In this document: positions 31,065 through 39,692 of the stretch, piece by piece | How the letters are laid out: the number at the start of each line of letters is the position of its first letter | Position numbering within the stretch: the stretch's first letter is position 1 | Assembly (NCBI RefSeq): GCF_020985305.1 | Contig: NZ_CP087588.1 | Coordinates: forward strand, 2,592,501-2,656,500 | Length of the DNA stretch: 64,000 bases | Reading direction: 5' to 3' | Origin: Croceicoccus sp. Ery15 | GTDB taxonomy: Bacteria; Pseudomonadota; Alphaproteobacteria; Sphingomonadales; Sphingomonadaceae | Program-made: the position numbers and the translations under genes | Notes under the pieces: generated by a model | The model's database searches: none | The model's input: only the letters and a program-made list of their open reading frames with translations | Told to the model about the DNA's origin: nothing

Positions 31065-32585
31065 ATGGCTTATGGCGATATCACCCGAAGCCCCGCCGCC
31101 AGCGGTGAGGCAGCGTCGGCGCGCGAGCAACAACGGCTCGACGCACTGGCGGAGTATGAGGTTCTCGACAGCGAGGCCGAGCAGGCCTTCGACGAGATCG
31201 TTTTCATCGCCAAGACTATCTGCAATGCCCCCACCGCGCTGATCAGCCTGGTCGAACGGGACCGGCAATGGTTCAAGGCGCGCGTCGGCCTCGACGCTTG
31301 CCAGACCCCGATCGAACAATCGGTTTGCGCCCATGGCATGCACAGCAATGAATTGCTGGTGATCCCCGATCTGACGACGGATGCGCGGACCAGGGACAAC
31401 GCGCTCGTTACCGCAGACGATGGCGTGCGCTTCTATGCGGGCGCGCCGCTGGTGACGCCTGCGGGCGTGGTGATCGGCATGCTGTGCGTCCTGGATGCCG
31501 TGCCGCGCCCCGGCGGGCTGGACCCGACGCAAAGGCGCATACTGAAGGCGCTGGCGGGGCAAGTGGTGGATCAGCTGGAACTGCGCAAATCGCTGCGTGC
31601 CGCCGCGCGCGAGGTGGAGCAGCACCGTTCGCAGACCGAAGTGCTGCGCAATGCCAGCAAACGGCTGCAACTGGCCGAGGAAGCGGGCAATGTCGGCGCG
31701 TTCGAACTGAATATCGACACCCGCATGGTCAAGGTCAGCCCCGAATTCTGCCGCATCTACGGTTTCGAAAATGTCGACACGATCCATGGCGGCGTCATTG
31801 GCGACCGGCGCAAGATCCCGGCCGACAAGCGGGTCGAGGAAAGCAGCATGGCGGACCCCGACCGCCAAGTGGTCGAGGAATACGAGATTATCCGTGCTAA
31901 TGACGGTGCGGTGCGCTGGGTGGAAATGCGCGCCCGCTATGTCCCGCCAGAGAACGGGGCTGCGCCCGCCTTTGTCGGGATCGTCACCGATGTCACCGAA
32001 CAGCATGCGGTGAACGAAGAGATTGCCCACCGCCTGAAAAACACGCTGGCGCTGGTGCAGGCGGTGGCGGGCCATACATTGCGCGATATTCCCGATCCCG
32101 GCCCCGTGCGCGAATTCAACCGCCGGGTCGCCGCGCTGGCAACCGCGCATGATCTGCTGCTCAGGCGCAGCCGCTCTTCAGGCCGGTTGCAGGAACTGGC
32201 GCGCAGCGTGTTCAGCAAGCTGGGTATCGACCAGCGGGTCAAAATGCTGGGCCATGATTGCGAAATGGGATCGCGCCCCGTGCTTACCCTGTCGATGATC
32301 CTGCACGAGCTGGGCACCAATGCGATGAAATATGGCGCGCTGTCGGTGCCGGACGGCACGGTCGAGCTGAACGCCTGTATCGAGGCGGGGGAAGACGAGG
32401 CGCCGTGGCTGATCCTGCGCTGGTGCGAAACCGGCGGGCCGCCGGCAAGGGAGCCGGCGTCCAAGGGGCTTGGCACGCGGCTGATCGAACGCGGCATCGA
32501 CCCCGAGGGCAAGGTCGACATGCGCTTTGGCGAGGACGGCTTTGGCCTGACCCTGTCCGCGCCCATGGCCAATCTGGCCAAATAG
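31065..32585 (+). CDS. GAF-PAS sensor histidine kinase, HWE family
   Basis: Soluble kinase of 506 residues. A GAF domain (residues about 30-175, VCAHGMHSNELLVIPDLTTD) is followed by a PAS domain with its PAC motif (about 205-320). The HWE kinase core has the phosphoacceptor EEIAHRLKNTLALVQA, an N-box HELGTNAMKYGALS and RWCETGGPP, where the W-x-E of the family sits. No membrane segment, so the signal is intracellular. No response regulator is adjacent. HWE kinases of alphaproteobacteria often feed the general stress response or light sensing (inference). Confidence 0.9.
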   Translation: MAYGDITRSPAASGEAASAREQQRLDALAEYEVLDSEAEQAFDEIVFIAKTICNAPTALISLVERDRQWFKARVGLDACQTPIEQSVCAHGMHSNELLVIPDLTTDARTRDNALVTADDGVRFYAGAPLVTPAGVVIGMLCVLDAVPRPGGLDPTQRRILKALAGQVVDQLELRKSLRAAAREVEQHRSQTEVLRNASKRLQLAEEAGNVGAFELNIDTRMVKVSPEFCRIYGFENVDTIHGGVIGDRRKIPADKRVEESSMADPDRQVVEEYEIIRANDGAVRWVEMRARYVPPENGAAPAFVGIVTDVTEQHAVNEEIAHRLKNTLALVQAVAGHTLRDIPDPGPVREFNRRVAALATAHDLLLRRSRSSGRLQELARSVFSKLGIDQRVKMLGHDCEMGSRPVLTLSMILHELGTNAMKYGALSVPDGTVELNACIEAGEDEAPWLILRWCETGGPPAREPASKGLGTRLIERGIDPEGKVDMRFGEDGFGLTLSAPMANLAK

Positions 32586-32615
32586 CCTTTCGCACAACCC
32601 GAAGCGCGCAAACGA

Positions 32616-32644
32616 AAACGGGCCCCGCAAGGCGAGGCCCGTTT
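32616..32644. terminator. Bidirectional terminator between histidine kinase and sulfatase
   Basis: Stem arms AAACGGGCC and GGCCCGTTT, an A tract on one side and a T-rich tail on the other, between convergent genes. Confidence 0.85.
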
Positions 32645-32666
32645 CCTGTTTCAACTGTTGGCCCGA

Positions 32667-34166
32667 TCAGGCGCCGCCGGTCGCGGCATTGGTCATCGTT
32701 GCCATCACCTTTTCAAGGTTGAAGCTGCCTGCCTTCTGGCTTGGCGGGAATTCCTTCAATGTTTCAAGGAACTTGCCGATGATCCCCTGCATGGGAACCA
32801 GAATAAAGGCGCGGTCCAGATACCAGTCCCAATAGGTGTTCGAAGTAATGTCCGCGAACTCGTAAGGGTCGGTACGAAGGTTGAACAGCTTGGGCATACG
32901 TCCAGTGACAAACGGCTCGTACCAGATCTGCAGCGTACCGGTGCAGCGCTGTTCCATGAACACCGCCTTCCAGTTATCGACGCGCAGAGCCGCCACATCA
33001 CCTTCGTCAGTCCAGTAAATAAAGCCCTGACGCGGCGATTTTTCACCCTTGGTCAGGTGACCGACCATTGAGTGACCGTCGAGATGAACCTTATACTTGT
33101 GACCGTCGAGTTCGCAGCCCGCTTTCAGCTTACCCGTAACGTCATCGATCCCCGCCATTTCGGCAAAAGTCGGCAGCCAGTCGAGGTGCGAGACGATATC
33201 GTTCGACACCTGGCCCGGCTCGATATGACCCGGCCACTTGACCATGGCAGGCACGCGATAGGCGCCTTCCCAGCTGGTGTTCTTTTCCGAACGGAACGGC
33301 GTGGTGCCTGCATCCGGCCAGCTGTTGCGGTGCGGGCCATTGTCGGTCGAATACATCACGAAGGTATTGTCGGTCACGCCCAGTTCGTCGAGCAGCGCCA
33401 GCATCTGCCCGATGGTCTTGTCGTGATCGATCATCACATCGTGATATTCCGACTGCCAGCGACCAGCCTGCCCGCGGCTCTCCGGCTTGCAATGCGTGCG
33501 GAAATGCATGTGGGTGGTGTTGAACCAGACGAAGAAGGGCACATCCGCTTCCACCGCCTTGCGGATAAAGGCGCTGGCCTTTTCATAGGCCTCGTCATCA
33601 ATGGTCTCCATCCGCTTTTTCGTCAGCGGGCCGGTATCCTCGATCGACTGGCCGCCCTTGCCGTCGGCATGGCAATGCAGCACGCCGCGCGGGCCATAGT
33701 TCTTTTTGAAGTCGGGGAAGTCTTCAGGCTTCGGATAGTCGGGGTTTTCCGGCTCTTCCTCAGCATTCAAATGATAGAGATTGCCGAAGAACTCGTCGAA
33801 ACCATGCATGGTGGGCAGGTGTTCGTCGCGGTCGCCAAGGTGGTTCTTGCCGAACTGGCCAGTCGAATAGCCTGCCGATTTGAGCACGCGGGCAATGGTC
33901 GGATTGACTTCTTGCATGCCTTCCTTGGCGCCGGGCATACCCACCTTGGTCAGGCCGGTGCGAACGCCGTTCTGGCCCATGATAAAGCTGGCGCGGCCCG
34001 CCGTGCAGCTTTGTTCGGCGTAGTAATCGGTGAATGCCATGCCCTGTTCGGCAATGGAGTCGATGTTGGGCGTTTTATAGCCCATCATGCCCTTGGTGAA
34101 GAAACTAATATTGGATTGACCGATATCGTCCCCCCACAGGATGAGGATATTGGGTTGCTTGGCCAT
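32667..34166 (-). CDS. Arylsulfatase (alkaline phosphatase superfamily)
   Basis: Sulfatase of 499 residues. NILILWGDDIG supplies metal ligands, SCTAGRASFIMGQ contains the C-x-x-x-R motif whose cysteine is oxidised to formylglycine (Thr-Ala-Gly instead of Pro-Ser/Ala), and GKNHLGD and STDNGPH hold further active-site residues. No signal peptide is seen, so a cytosolic enzyme is likely. No formylglycine-generating enzyme gene lies nearby. The coding DNA looks lower in GC than its neighbours, which hints at later acquisition. Start ATG 34166 has AGGAGC. Confidence 0.9.
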   Translation of the reverse strand: MAKQPNILILWGDDIGQSNISFFTKGMMGYKTPNIDSIAEQGMAFTDYYAEQSCTAGRASFIMGQNGVRTGLTKVGMPGAKEGMQEVNPTIARVLKSAGYSTGQFGKNHLGDRDEHLPTMHGFDEFFGNLYHLNAEEEPENPDYPKPEDFPDFKKNYGPRGVLHCHADGKGGQSIEDTGPLTKKRMETIDDEAYEKASAFIRKAVEADVPFFVWFNTTHMHFRTHCKPESRGQAGRWQSEYHDVMIDHDKTIGQMLALLDELGVTDNTFVMYSTDNGPHRNSWPDAGTTPFRSEKNTSWEGAYRVPAMVKWPGHIEPGQVSNDIVSHLDWLPTFAEMAGIDDVTGKLKAGCELDGHKYKVHLDGHSMVGHLTKGEKSPRQGFIYWTDEGDVAALRVDNWKAVFMEQRCTGTLQIWYEPFVTGRMPKLFNLRTDPYEFADITSNTYWDWYLDRAFILVPMQGIIGKFLETLKEFPPSQKAGSFNLEKVMATMTNAATGGA

Positions 34167-34349
34167 TTCATGCTCCTGCTTTTTATGCGGCGGCATTCTT
34201 GCGCGACCTGACCGAATCCGGCGGCGGCGAGCGGGAGATTGGGCCAATGGCCATGGCCGAATAATCCTCGTTTACCCCTAGAGCGCGCGGGGGCAGTCGG
34301 TAGACGGCAGGATTCGTATTGGCACGCGAATGATTATTACGCGCGCCGG

Positions 34350-35234
34350 TCAGGCACGCGGAGCCTGACGGCGATAGCTCAGCGCCTCGGCAACATGGAC
34401 GCGGCCGGTGGTTTCCGCACCCGCCAGATCGGCAATCGTGCGCGCCACGCGCAGCAGGCGGGTAAAGCCGCGCGCCGACAGCCGCATTTTTTCCGCCGCA
34501 TCCATCAGCAGCGCGCGCCCCGCATCGTCGGGCGTGGCAAACCGGTCCAGCGCCTCGCCATCCAGCGCGGCATTATTGCGCATATGGGTGCCGTTCAGGC
34601 GCGCATTCTGCACCGTACGCGCGGCGCGGACGCGGGCGGCGACTTCCTCGCTCCCCTCGGCAGGGGGCGGCAGGGCAAGGTCGCGGGCCGACACCGGATC
34701 CACCTCGACATGCAGGTCGATACGGTCGAGCAGCGGGCCGGATACGCGGCTCTGGTAATCGGCGGCGCATTTGGGCGCGCGCGAACAGGCAAGCGCCGGA
34801 TCGCCCAGATGGCCGCAGCGACACGGGTTCATCGCCGCAACCAGCTGCACGCGCGCGGGAAAGGTGACATGCGCATTGGCCCGCGCCACGCTGACTTCGC
34901 CAGTTTCCAGCGGCTGGCGCAGCGAATCGAGTGCATTTCGTTGAAATTCGGGCAATTCGTCAAGGAACAGCACGCCCAGATGGGCAAGGCTTACCTCTCC
35001 GGGCCTGATTTTCAGCCCGCCGCCCGTCAGCGCCGCGATGCTGGCCGAATGATGTGGTGCGCGAAACGGGCGCGCGCGGCTGATCCGGCCGTCCTGCAGC
35101 AGACCTGCCACCGATTGCACCATCGAGGTTTCCAGCACTTCCTCGGTCGTAAGGTCGGGCAGGATTCCCGGCAGGCAACTGGCCATCAGCGATTTGCCCG
35201 CGCCCGGCGGCCCGACCATCAGCCCGTAGAGCAC
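34350..35234 (-). pseudogene. comM: comM 3' part (cut at the Walker A loop by a mobile element)
   Basis: C-terminal 289 residues of the YifB/ComM AAA+ helicase-like protein, which promotes branch migration during natural transformation. It keeps the complete Walker A VGPPGAGKS, Walker B (LFLDELPEF), the RVQLVAAMNPCRCG segment and the C-terminal Mg-chelatase domain. The element joins at 35221. A GTG at 35234 inside the element could start translation of a protein with five foreign residues. The missing first 213 residues are at 43,662-44,299. Confidence 0.93.
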
Positions 35235-35244
35235 CTCAAGGACC
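35221..35244 (+). other. attL: AG crossover plus P' half-site
   Basis: The AG core is followed by an arm starting CCCG and ending AAGGACC (35238-35244). The arm mirrors the P half at the other end (43640-43661), with 16 of 22 positions matching. Together they make a 46-bp attP, the usual size for large serine integrases. Confidence 0.85.
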
Positions 35245-35249
35245 CAAGC

Positions 35250-35264
35250 CGAATAGGGCCCACC
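35250..35264 (+). promoter_or_regulatory. Copy 1 of 15-bp motif CGAATAGGGCCCACC
   Basis: Lies between attL and the integrase start, on the integrase strand. Identical to copy 2 and one base different from copy 3. The ATAGGG core resembles the start region of T7-family RNA polymerase promoters; a phage promoter or integrase-related site is proposed, not shown. Confidence 0.45.
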
Positions 35265-35297
35265 CTCGGCTAGGAAACATTTTTGAGGAGCAGAGCG

Positions 35298-36869
35298 ATG
35301 GCGGAAGCCGCATCAATCATCACCGCAGAGACCCCGCCGAAGGTCTATTGCTATTCACGCTGGTCAACGCCTGAGCAGGCGAAAGGGGACAGCTTCCGCC
35401 GCCAGTTTGAGGCAGCGGCGAAATGGGCTGAGCGCCGCGGCTATGTGCTGGACGATAAGCTGCGCATTACAGATGAGGGAGTGTCTGCGTTTCGCGGCAG
35501 TAACTCGCTGGACGGCGGGCTAAGCCGCTTTATCGAAGCCTGTAAGCGGGGGTTGATTGAGGAAGGGTCTTTCCTTCTGGTCGAGAGTTTCGACCGCATC
35601 AGCCGCATGGTCCCGCGTAGTGCGCAGCGGCTCGTAAACGAGATTGTCGACAATGGCGTCACCATCGTCACCTTGAACGACGGGCAAGAATACGATGCCC
35701 ACCGTCTCGACAATGACCCCACCTCGCTCATCATCTCCATTATGGTCTCTTGGCGGGCTCACGAGGAGAGCAAGACGAAGGGCCGCAGGGTTGCGGAGGC
35801 GTGGGCCGAGAAACGGAAACAGGTGCGGGCAGACCCCAGCAAGCGCCTGACGCTCCGTGCTCCTGCATGGCTCAGTGCCGACGGCGAAGCGTGGGCGGTC
35901 GATGAGGCCAAAGCCGCTACGGTGCGCCGCATCTATTCCCTCGCACTGGAGGGCGTGGGAGAGCATCGAACCGCTGCAATCTTGAATGAGGAGGGCGTTT
36001 CCGTGCTGGGGCGCGGTAAGCGTTGGCACCGCTCCTCAGTCTGCAAGCTCCTCTCTAACGAGGCCGTTCTAGGGCGGCTCGTGCCGGGTCGGATCGAGTA
36101 TATCGACGGTAAGCGGAAACGGGTCATGGAGGAGCCGATTGATGGCGCTTATCCTGCAATCATCTCGGAGGCCGATTGGCTTGCCGTGCGCGCATTGAAG
36201 GACGGGAGGTCCCGCAACGCCAAAGGTCGTCACGCTAATCGACCCGTTGCCCACTACCTCGCAGGGCTGGCTAGCTGTCCCCTCTGTGGCTCCTCAATGA
36301 CCCGAGTGTTCAAGGGAAAGGGACCGAAGGGCGGAAAGGCCAAGCTCGTTTGCTCAGCAGCCAAGAGCCGAGCAGGGTGCGCCTACAAGTCAGTGCCCAT
36401 CGCCGATGTCGAAGCGGCAATGTTGAGCGGCTGGGGCCACTTGTTTGCAAGCGTTCCGGCGGATGATGTGACCCACGGCCTCACCGCCCGCAGGAATGAC
36501 CTAGCAGGGGCCATAGAGGCACGGGAGGAGCACCTACGGGACTTGGCGGAAGCCTTCGACCGGAACCCGTCGGGCAGTGCTGCGCGTGTCATCCGGCGCG
36601 TGGAGGAGGAGCTCAGAACAATGCGGGATGAGCTGGGGGCCGCTGAGGAACGGTGCGCAATGGCAGACGGCGGGCTCATCGCCAGTCGGCTCGGAGGGCT
36701 GCAAGAGTTGCTGGAGGATGAGGAGGCGCTTGCGGACCATTCCCGCATCAATGCCGCATTGAAAGTGCTCTTTGCTCGGGTCGTGGTCGACTACCGCACG
36801 GGCGTTCTGGCGTTCCGGTGGCGGCAGGGCGGCGAAGCATCCGTCGTATATGCTTGGCCTGAACACTGA
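35298..36869 (+). CDS. int: Large serine recombinase (integrase)
   Basis: Integrase of 523 residues. The N-terminal resolvase domain has the catalytic serine at residue 23 in SRWSTPEQ and LVESFDRISR. A recombinase domain follows (GEHRTAAILNEEGV, SVCKLLSNEAVLGRLV), then a zinc ribbon (CPLCG...CSAAKSRAGC) and a C-terminal coiled coil. Start ATG 35298 has GAGGAG at 7 bp. It sits next to attL, as expected. No separate recombination directionality factor is recognised, but one of the small ORFs may serve. Confidence 0.95.
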   Translation: MAEAASIITAETPPKVYCYSRWSTPEQAKGDSFRRQFEAAAKWAERRGYVLDDKLRITDEGVSAFRGSNSLDGGLSRFIEACKRGLIEEGSFLLVESFDRISRMVPRSAQRLVNEIVDNGVTIVTLNDGQEYDAHRLDNDPTSLIISIMVSWRAHEESKTKGRRVAEAWAEKRKQVRADPSKRLTLRAPAWLSADGEAWAVDEAKAATVRRIYSLALEGVGEHRTAAILNEEGVSVLGRGKRWHRSSVCKLLSNEAVLGRLVPGRIEYIDGKRKRVMEEPIDGAYPAIISEADWLAVRALKDGRSRNAKGRHANRPVAHYLAGLASCPLCGSSMTRVFKGKGPKGGKAKLVCSAAKSRAGCAYKSVPIADVEAAMLSGWGHLFASVPADDVTHGLTARRNDLAGAIEAREEHLRDLAEAFDRNPSGSAARVIRRVEEELRTMRDELGAAEERCAMADGGLIASRLGGLQELLEDEEALADHSRINAALKVLFARVVVDYRTGVLAFRWRQGGEASVVYAWPEH

Positions 36870-37138
36870 GGCCGGAAAAACCCCGTTATTTCAACTCAGG
36901 AGAGCGGAGGGGACGGTCGGGTATATCACCATACCCAGCCGCGCCCTTTCGGCTCTCCTGAGGCCGGAGAATGGGCCTGAGGGCGTTACCCTGAATTTGA
37001 CAGGGGCGTTAAGCGCCTGCCGGAGCAAGGCGAGGATTTTTTCACGAGCTTGTGCAAAAATGGAGGGGTGAGAACTTTTGGTGCCAGAGCACTAAAACAT
37101 CGGAAGCCCTCGCCCCTGTCGAGCACGACGGGGAACAG
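36870..37138. other. Non-coding region between integrase and AntA gene
   Basis: About 270 bp with no convincing gene before ATG 37139. It contains the hairpin GGGTAT-N6-ATACCC (36919-36936) and GC-rich short repeats. A GTG at 37052 would extend the AntA frame through part of it. Confidence 0.45.
36919..36936. promoter_or_regulatory. Inverted repeat GGGTAT-N6-ATACCC
   Basis: Perfect 6-bp arms upstream of the AntA gene. The same half-site recurs in opposite order downstream (37480-37493), so both may be operators of one element-encoded regulator. Confidence 0.4.
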
Positions 37139-37426
37139 ATGATTGACGCTCGGACCCTGCACGGGTGGCTTGGGATCGGCGACCGCTTCGACCAGTGGCT
37201 CAAACGCCGTTGCCGCGAATATGGATTCATCGAGGGCGAGGACTTTTATCCGCACAAGATTGTGCAGATAGACGGGAAGAAGGTGCATCACCGTCGCAAG
37301 GACTACCTCCTGACCTTCGACATGGCGAAAGAGCTGGCGATGGTCGAGCGCACCGACATCGGCCGGAAAACCCGCCGCTACTTCATCCAAATGGAGAAGG
37401 CTGCGCGCTGCATCCTAAGTCACTGA
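37139..37426 (+). CDS. AntA/AntB-type antirepressor domain protein
   Basis: Protein of 95 residues (124 if GTG 37052 is used) matching the phage AntA domain: IDARTLHGWLGIGDRFDQW, then FYPHKIVQIDGKK, then the hallmark DMAKELAMVERTDIGRKTRR-YF. In phages such proteins relieve repression or act as regulators. Here it has only the AntA domain and no C-terminal DNA-binding partner domain. It lies between two copies of a GGGTAT/ATACCC half-site palindrome. Confidence 0.82.
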   Translation: MIDARTLHGWLGIGDRFDQWLKRRCREYGFIEGEDFYPHKIVQIDGKKVHHRRKDYLLTFDMAKELAMVERTDIGRKTRRYFIQMEKAARCILSH

Positions 37427-37441
37427 CAACGCATCACTTCC

Positions 37442-37456
37442 CGAATAGGGCCCACC
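37442..37456 (+). promoter_or_regulatory. Copy 2 of 15-bp motif CGAATAGGGCCCACC
   Basis: Identical to copy 1 over all 15 bp, 16 bp after the AntA stop and on the coding strand. A 5-codon ATG frame follows directly, which is unlikely to be a gene. Confidence 0.45.
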
Positions 37457-37479
37457 TTTGGGGGAAGAGCATGGAAGAT

Positions 37480-37493
37480 ATACCCTAGGGTAT
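37480..37493. promoter_or_regulatory. Perfect 14-bp palindrome ATACCCTAGGGTAT
   Basis: Fully self-complementary, 24 bp after motif copy 2. It uses the same ATACCC/GGGTAT half-sites as the inverted repeat upstream of the AntA gene. Confidence 0.45.
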
Positions 37494-37605
37494 TACTATA
37501 GGAGACCCACAGGAGACCCTTTGGGGCTCTGACGGGATTGAGGGTCTCCACCATCTCCTCCCCCACCCCAACACCCCCTCAGGGGCCCCGCAGACCCCCA
37601 CGGGT

Positions 37606-37620
37606 CGAATAGGGCCCATC
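37606..37620 (+). promoter_or_regulatory. Copy 3 of the motif (CGAATAGGGCCCATC)
   Basis: Matches the other two at 14 of 15 positions. It lies about 240 bp upstream of the IS-interrupted phage gene and points towards it. Confidence 0.45.
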
Positions 37621-38054
37621 CTTGATAGAAGGAACCGCGTGGCTGTTCTCCTAGGCTGTTCGGTCCCTTCTATTCCCAGCCTCCCTGCCCGACAGGTCGA
37701 AGGCTCCGGCGGGTATGCTGCCGGACGCGGCAAGCTGCCCGCCATCTCATTCAATTCAGTTTCGATGCCCCTGCCAGAGAACGGCGGGAGCTCGGATGCG
37801 GCCCCGTGGGGGCCATTCGCCGTGGCGTGTGCCACACCCTACCCAAGCATAAGGACCAAGATATGTCCGATTCCTCTACCGTTCCATCGACCCCCGCAGA
37901 TGAAGGATCGAGCAACTACACTCCGAAAAGCTACGACATAGCACCGGAGGATGCGGAGCTTGCGGAGAGCATCCGCAATTACGACCCAGTTTATGACACC
38001 CCCGGCCTGTTCTCCGTTAAGGGAAACCCCAAGTTGCCGGAGGCTATCACCCTA

Positions 38055-38895
38055 GGCCGTAAACTCATAAACTGACTTGCGCGGCGCGGGCGCGGTTGAT
38101 TCAAGGCTTCGGGAAGGAGCTTTGGATGACGCGTCGTAGATTTGAACTGACCGATGATGAGTGGCTGGTGATCGAGCCGTTGTTGCCGAACAAGCCTCGC
38201 GGGGTTCCGCGTGTGGATGACCGGCGGGTCATCGACGGGATATTGTGGCGCTTTCGCACGGGCAGTCCTTGGGCTGATATTCCCGAGCGCTATGGCCCAC
38301 ATACCACCTGCTACAACCGTTTCGTGCGCTGGCGCAAAGCCGGTGTGTGGGACCGCCTTCTCGAAGCGGTGAGCCAAGCCTTCGACGGCGAGTTGGTCAT
38401 GATCGACAGTTCTTCCATCCGGGTCCACCAGCACGGTGCGACCCTAAAAAGGGGGACCCAAATCGCTGCATGGGACGTTCCCGGGGCGGTTTGACAACCA
38501 AGATCCATGCCCTGGTTGATGGTCGCGGCCTGCCGATCCAACTGCATCTGTCCGAAGGCCAGGCGAGCGATTGCCGTGAGGCCGAGAGGCTGCTGGCCGC
38601 CGTGCCGAACGCCACCACCTTTCTCGCCGATAAGGCTTATGACAGCGATGCCATTCGCAGTCAGATCACCGCGCAGGGTGGCTTCGCCAACATCCCAGTC
38701 AAGCGCAATCGTCGCAAAGGCTTCGCGTTCAGCAGCTTCCTGTATCGCTACCGTAATCTGGTCGAGCGTTTCTTCGGGAAACTCAAAAACGCCAGAGGCT
38801 TGGCCACCAGATACGACAAACGAAGCGATAACTTCCTCGCTGCCATCAAGCTCTTCTGCACACGCCTATGGATCGCCGCTAATGAGTCTACGCCC
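38055..38895 (+). mobile_element. IS5-family insertion sequence (IS427-like group)
   Basis: An 841-bp element bounded by imperfect inverted repeats: GGCCGTAAACTCATAA on the left and, on the complement of the right end, GGGCGTAGACTCATTA. It is flanked by TA duplications (38053-38054 and 38896-38897) inside CTAG. Size, CTAG target and two-frame transposase fit the IS427 group. It inserted after the host element was assembled, since it breaks one of its genes. Confidence 0.93.
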
Positions 38896-38898
38896 TAG
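38126..38898 (+). CDS. IS5-family transposase (two frames, DDE type)
   Basis: The first frame starts at ATG 38126 (MTRRRFELTDDEWLVIEP) behind GGAAGGAG and carries the first catalytic Asp in VMIDSSSIRVHQHG; it ends at 38494. The second frame supplies KKGDPNRCMGRSRGGLTTK, the second Asp (FLADKAYDSD) and the Glu region (YRYRNLVERFFGKLKN). A -1 shift at TAAAAAGGGGG (about 38445-38455) would fuse them, as usual in this group; the A run is five, shorter than a classical A6-A7 slip site. The stop codon TAG is completed by the target TA plus G. Confidence 0.9.
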
Positions 38899-39463
38899 AG
38901 ATGCTCCCGACCGATGTAAGAGCGCGCGTGGAAGCGCGCATTGAAGCGGTGCCGCAGCAGAGCCGAACTGAGAACGTCCAGCGCGAACTGATCCGCCAAG
39001 GGGCCGAGCAGTATGCCTATGAGATGAGGGTCCGTGGTGGCGCAGGCCATGACGCCAACCCCTATCAGCAGGAAGAGCTCCTGATTGAGCATGAGCGGCT
39101 GGAGGCGTCGGAAAAGCTTGTGCAACTGCAAGCCGATCTACTCGACGTCCACGGCTGGAACGCTGTCGTTGATGAAAAGACCGGACAGACCGTTGGCGAT
39201 CCTGATTACCGCCTGAAAGGCGACGCCCGCACCGCGGCGGAGCATGAGGTCGCCAGCCTCAAGCACCAGCTCGCCGTGCTGGAGGGAGTGGAAGGCAAGC
39301 GCCGATTGGAGCGCGCCCTCTACGAAACCGTGCAGGAGCGCAAGAAGCTGCAAGAAGAGGTCGACATCGACCGCGAAGCTCAGGCAGATGCCGCTCGGCA
39401 GGTCCGCGCAGCCCGCGTCGCCGACCGTGCAAAGGCTTACCGTAAGTTCGCGGAAACGGAACG

Positions 39464-39616
39464 GTGAGGAAGTCGAAGGGCCGCAAGCCCCGCACTCCCT
39501 CAAAGAACCCCTACCGTGCCGGCTCGGCAGACTTCGCCGAACGCTCGAAAGAGAACCGCAGAACCGAGGGAGCCTTGACGGTCGTTACCGTCGGCACCCC
39601 TGCGCCTCGCCCTTGA
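39464..39616 (+). CDS. Small basic phage-type protein
   Basis: A 50-residue frame starting at GTG 39464 that overlaps the stop of the split gene (GTGA), typical translational coupling. It begins MRKSKGRKPRTPSKNPYRAG, strongly basic, then ERSKENRRTEGALTVVTV. Unknown family. The coupling and composition support a real gene. Confidence 0.55.
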   Translation: MRKSKGRKPRTPSKNPYRAGSADFAERSKENRRTEGALTVVTVGTPAPRP

Positions 39617-39692
39617 AACCCGCAGCATAACGAAGGAGCCCCGCCGGAGACCCGTGCGGGCCCTTTGTGCTGCCAACAAGAAAGGTCAGACC

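Larger units (their letters stand above)
37427..37862. other. Control-like region with repeats, no convincing gene
   Basis: This 436-bp stretch holds motif copies 2 and 3, the palindrome ATACCCTAGGGTAT, C-rich runs and a GGCCCC-GTG-GGGGCC-type hairpin near 37801. A GTG-started frame at 37639 exists but overlaps the next gene by about 80 bp and has unnatural composition. I read this as a regulatory region. Confidence 0.5.
37863..39467 (+). pseudogene. Phage-type gene split by an IS5-family insertion
   Basis: The 5' part (37863-38054, 64 codons, ATG with AAGGACC ribosome site) begins MSDSSTVPSTPADEG and is interrupted at CTA. The 3' part is 38898-39467. Removing the IS and one TA copy joins ...EAITL to EMLPTDVRARVEARIE... 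in frame, giving 253 residues. The second half is highly charged and predicted coiled coil. I do not recognise the family; a structural or scaffolding-like phage protein is possible. As it stands only a 64-residue stub plus a few IS-encoded residues, and perhaps an ATG-started C-terminal piece (38901), could be made. Confidence 0.85.

Noticed and set aside
34167..34349. A tRNA or att remnant between the sulfatase and comM
   Set aside because: No cloverleaf, CCA end or repeat matching the element ends could be found.
37639..37941. A 100-codon plus-strand frame starting at GTG before the split phage gene
   Set aside because: It overlaps the well-supported MSDSS gene by about 80 bp in another frame, has a composition unlike a protein and lies in a repeat-rich control region.
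38901..39467. The 188-codon frame after the IS as an independent gene
   Set aside because: It joins in frame with the 5' part once the IS and one TA are removed, and no ribosome site precedes the ATG at 38901.
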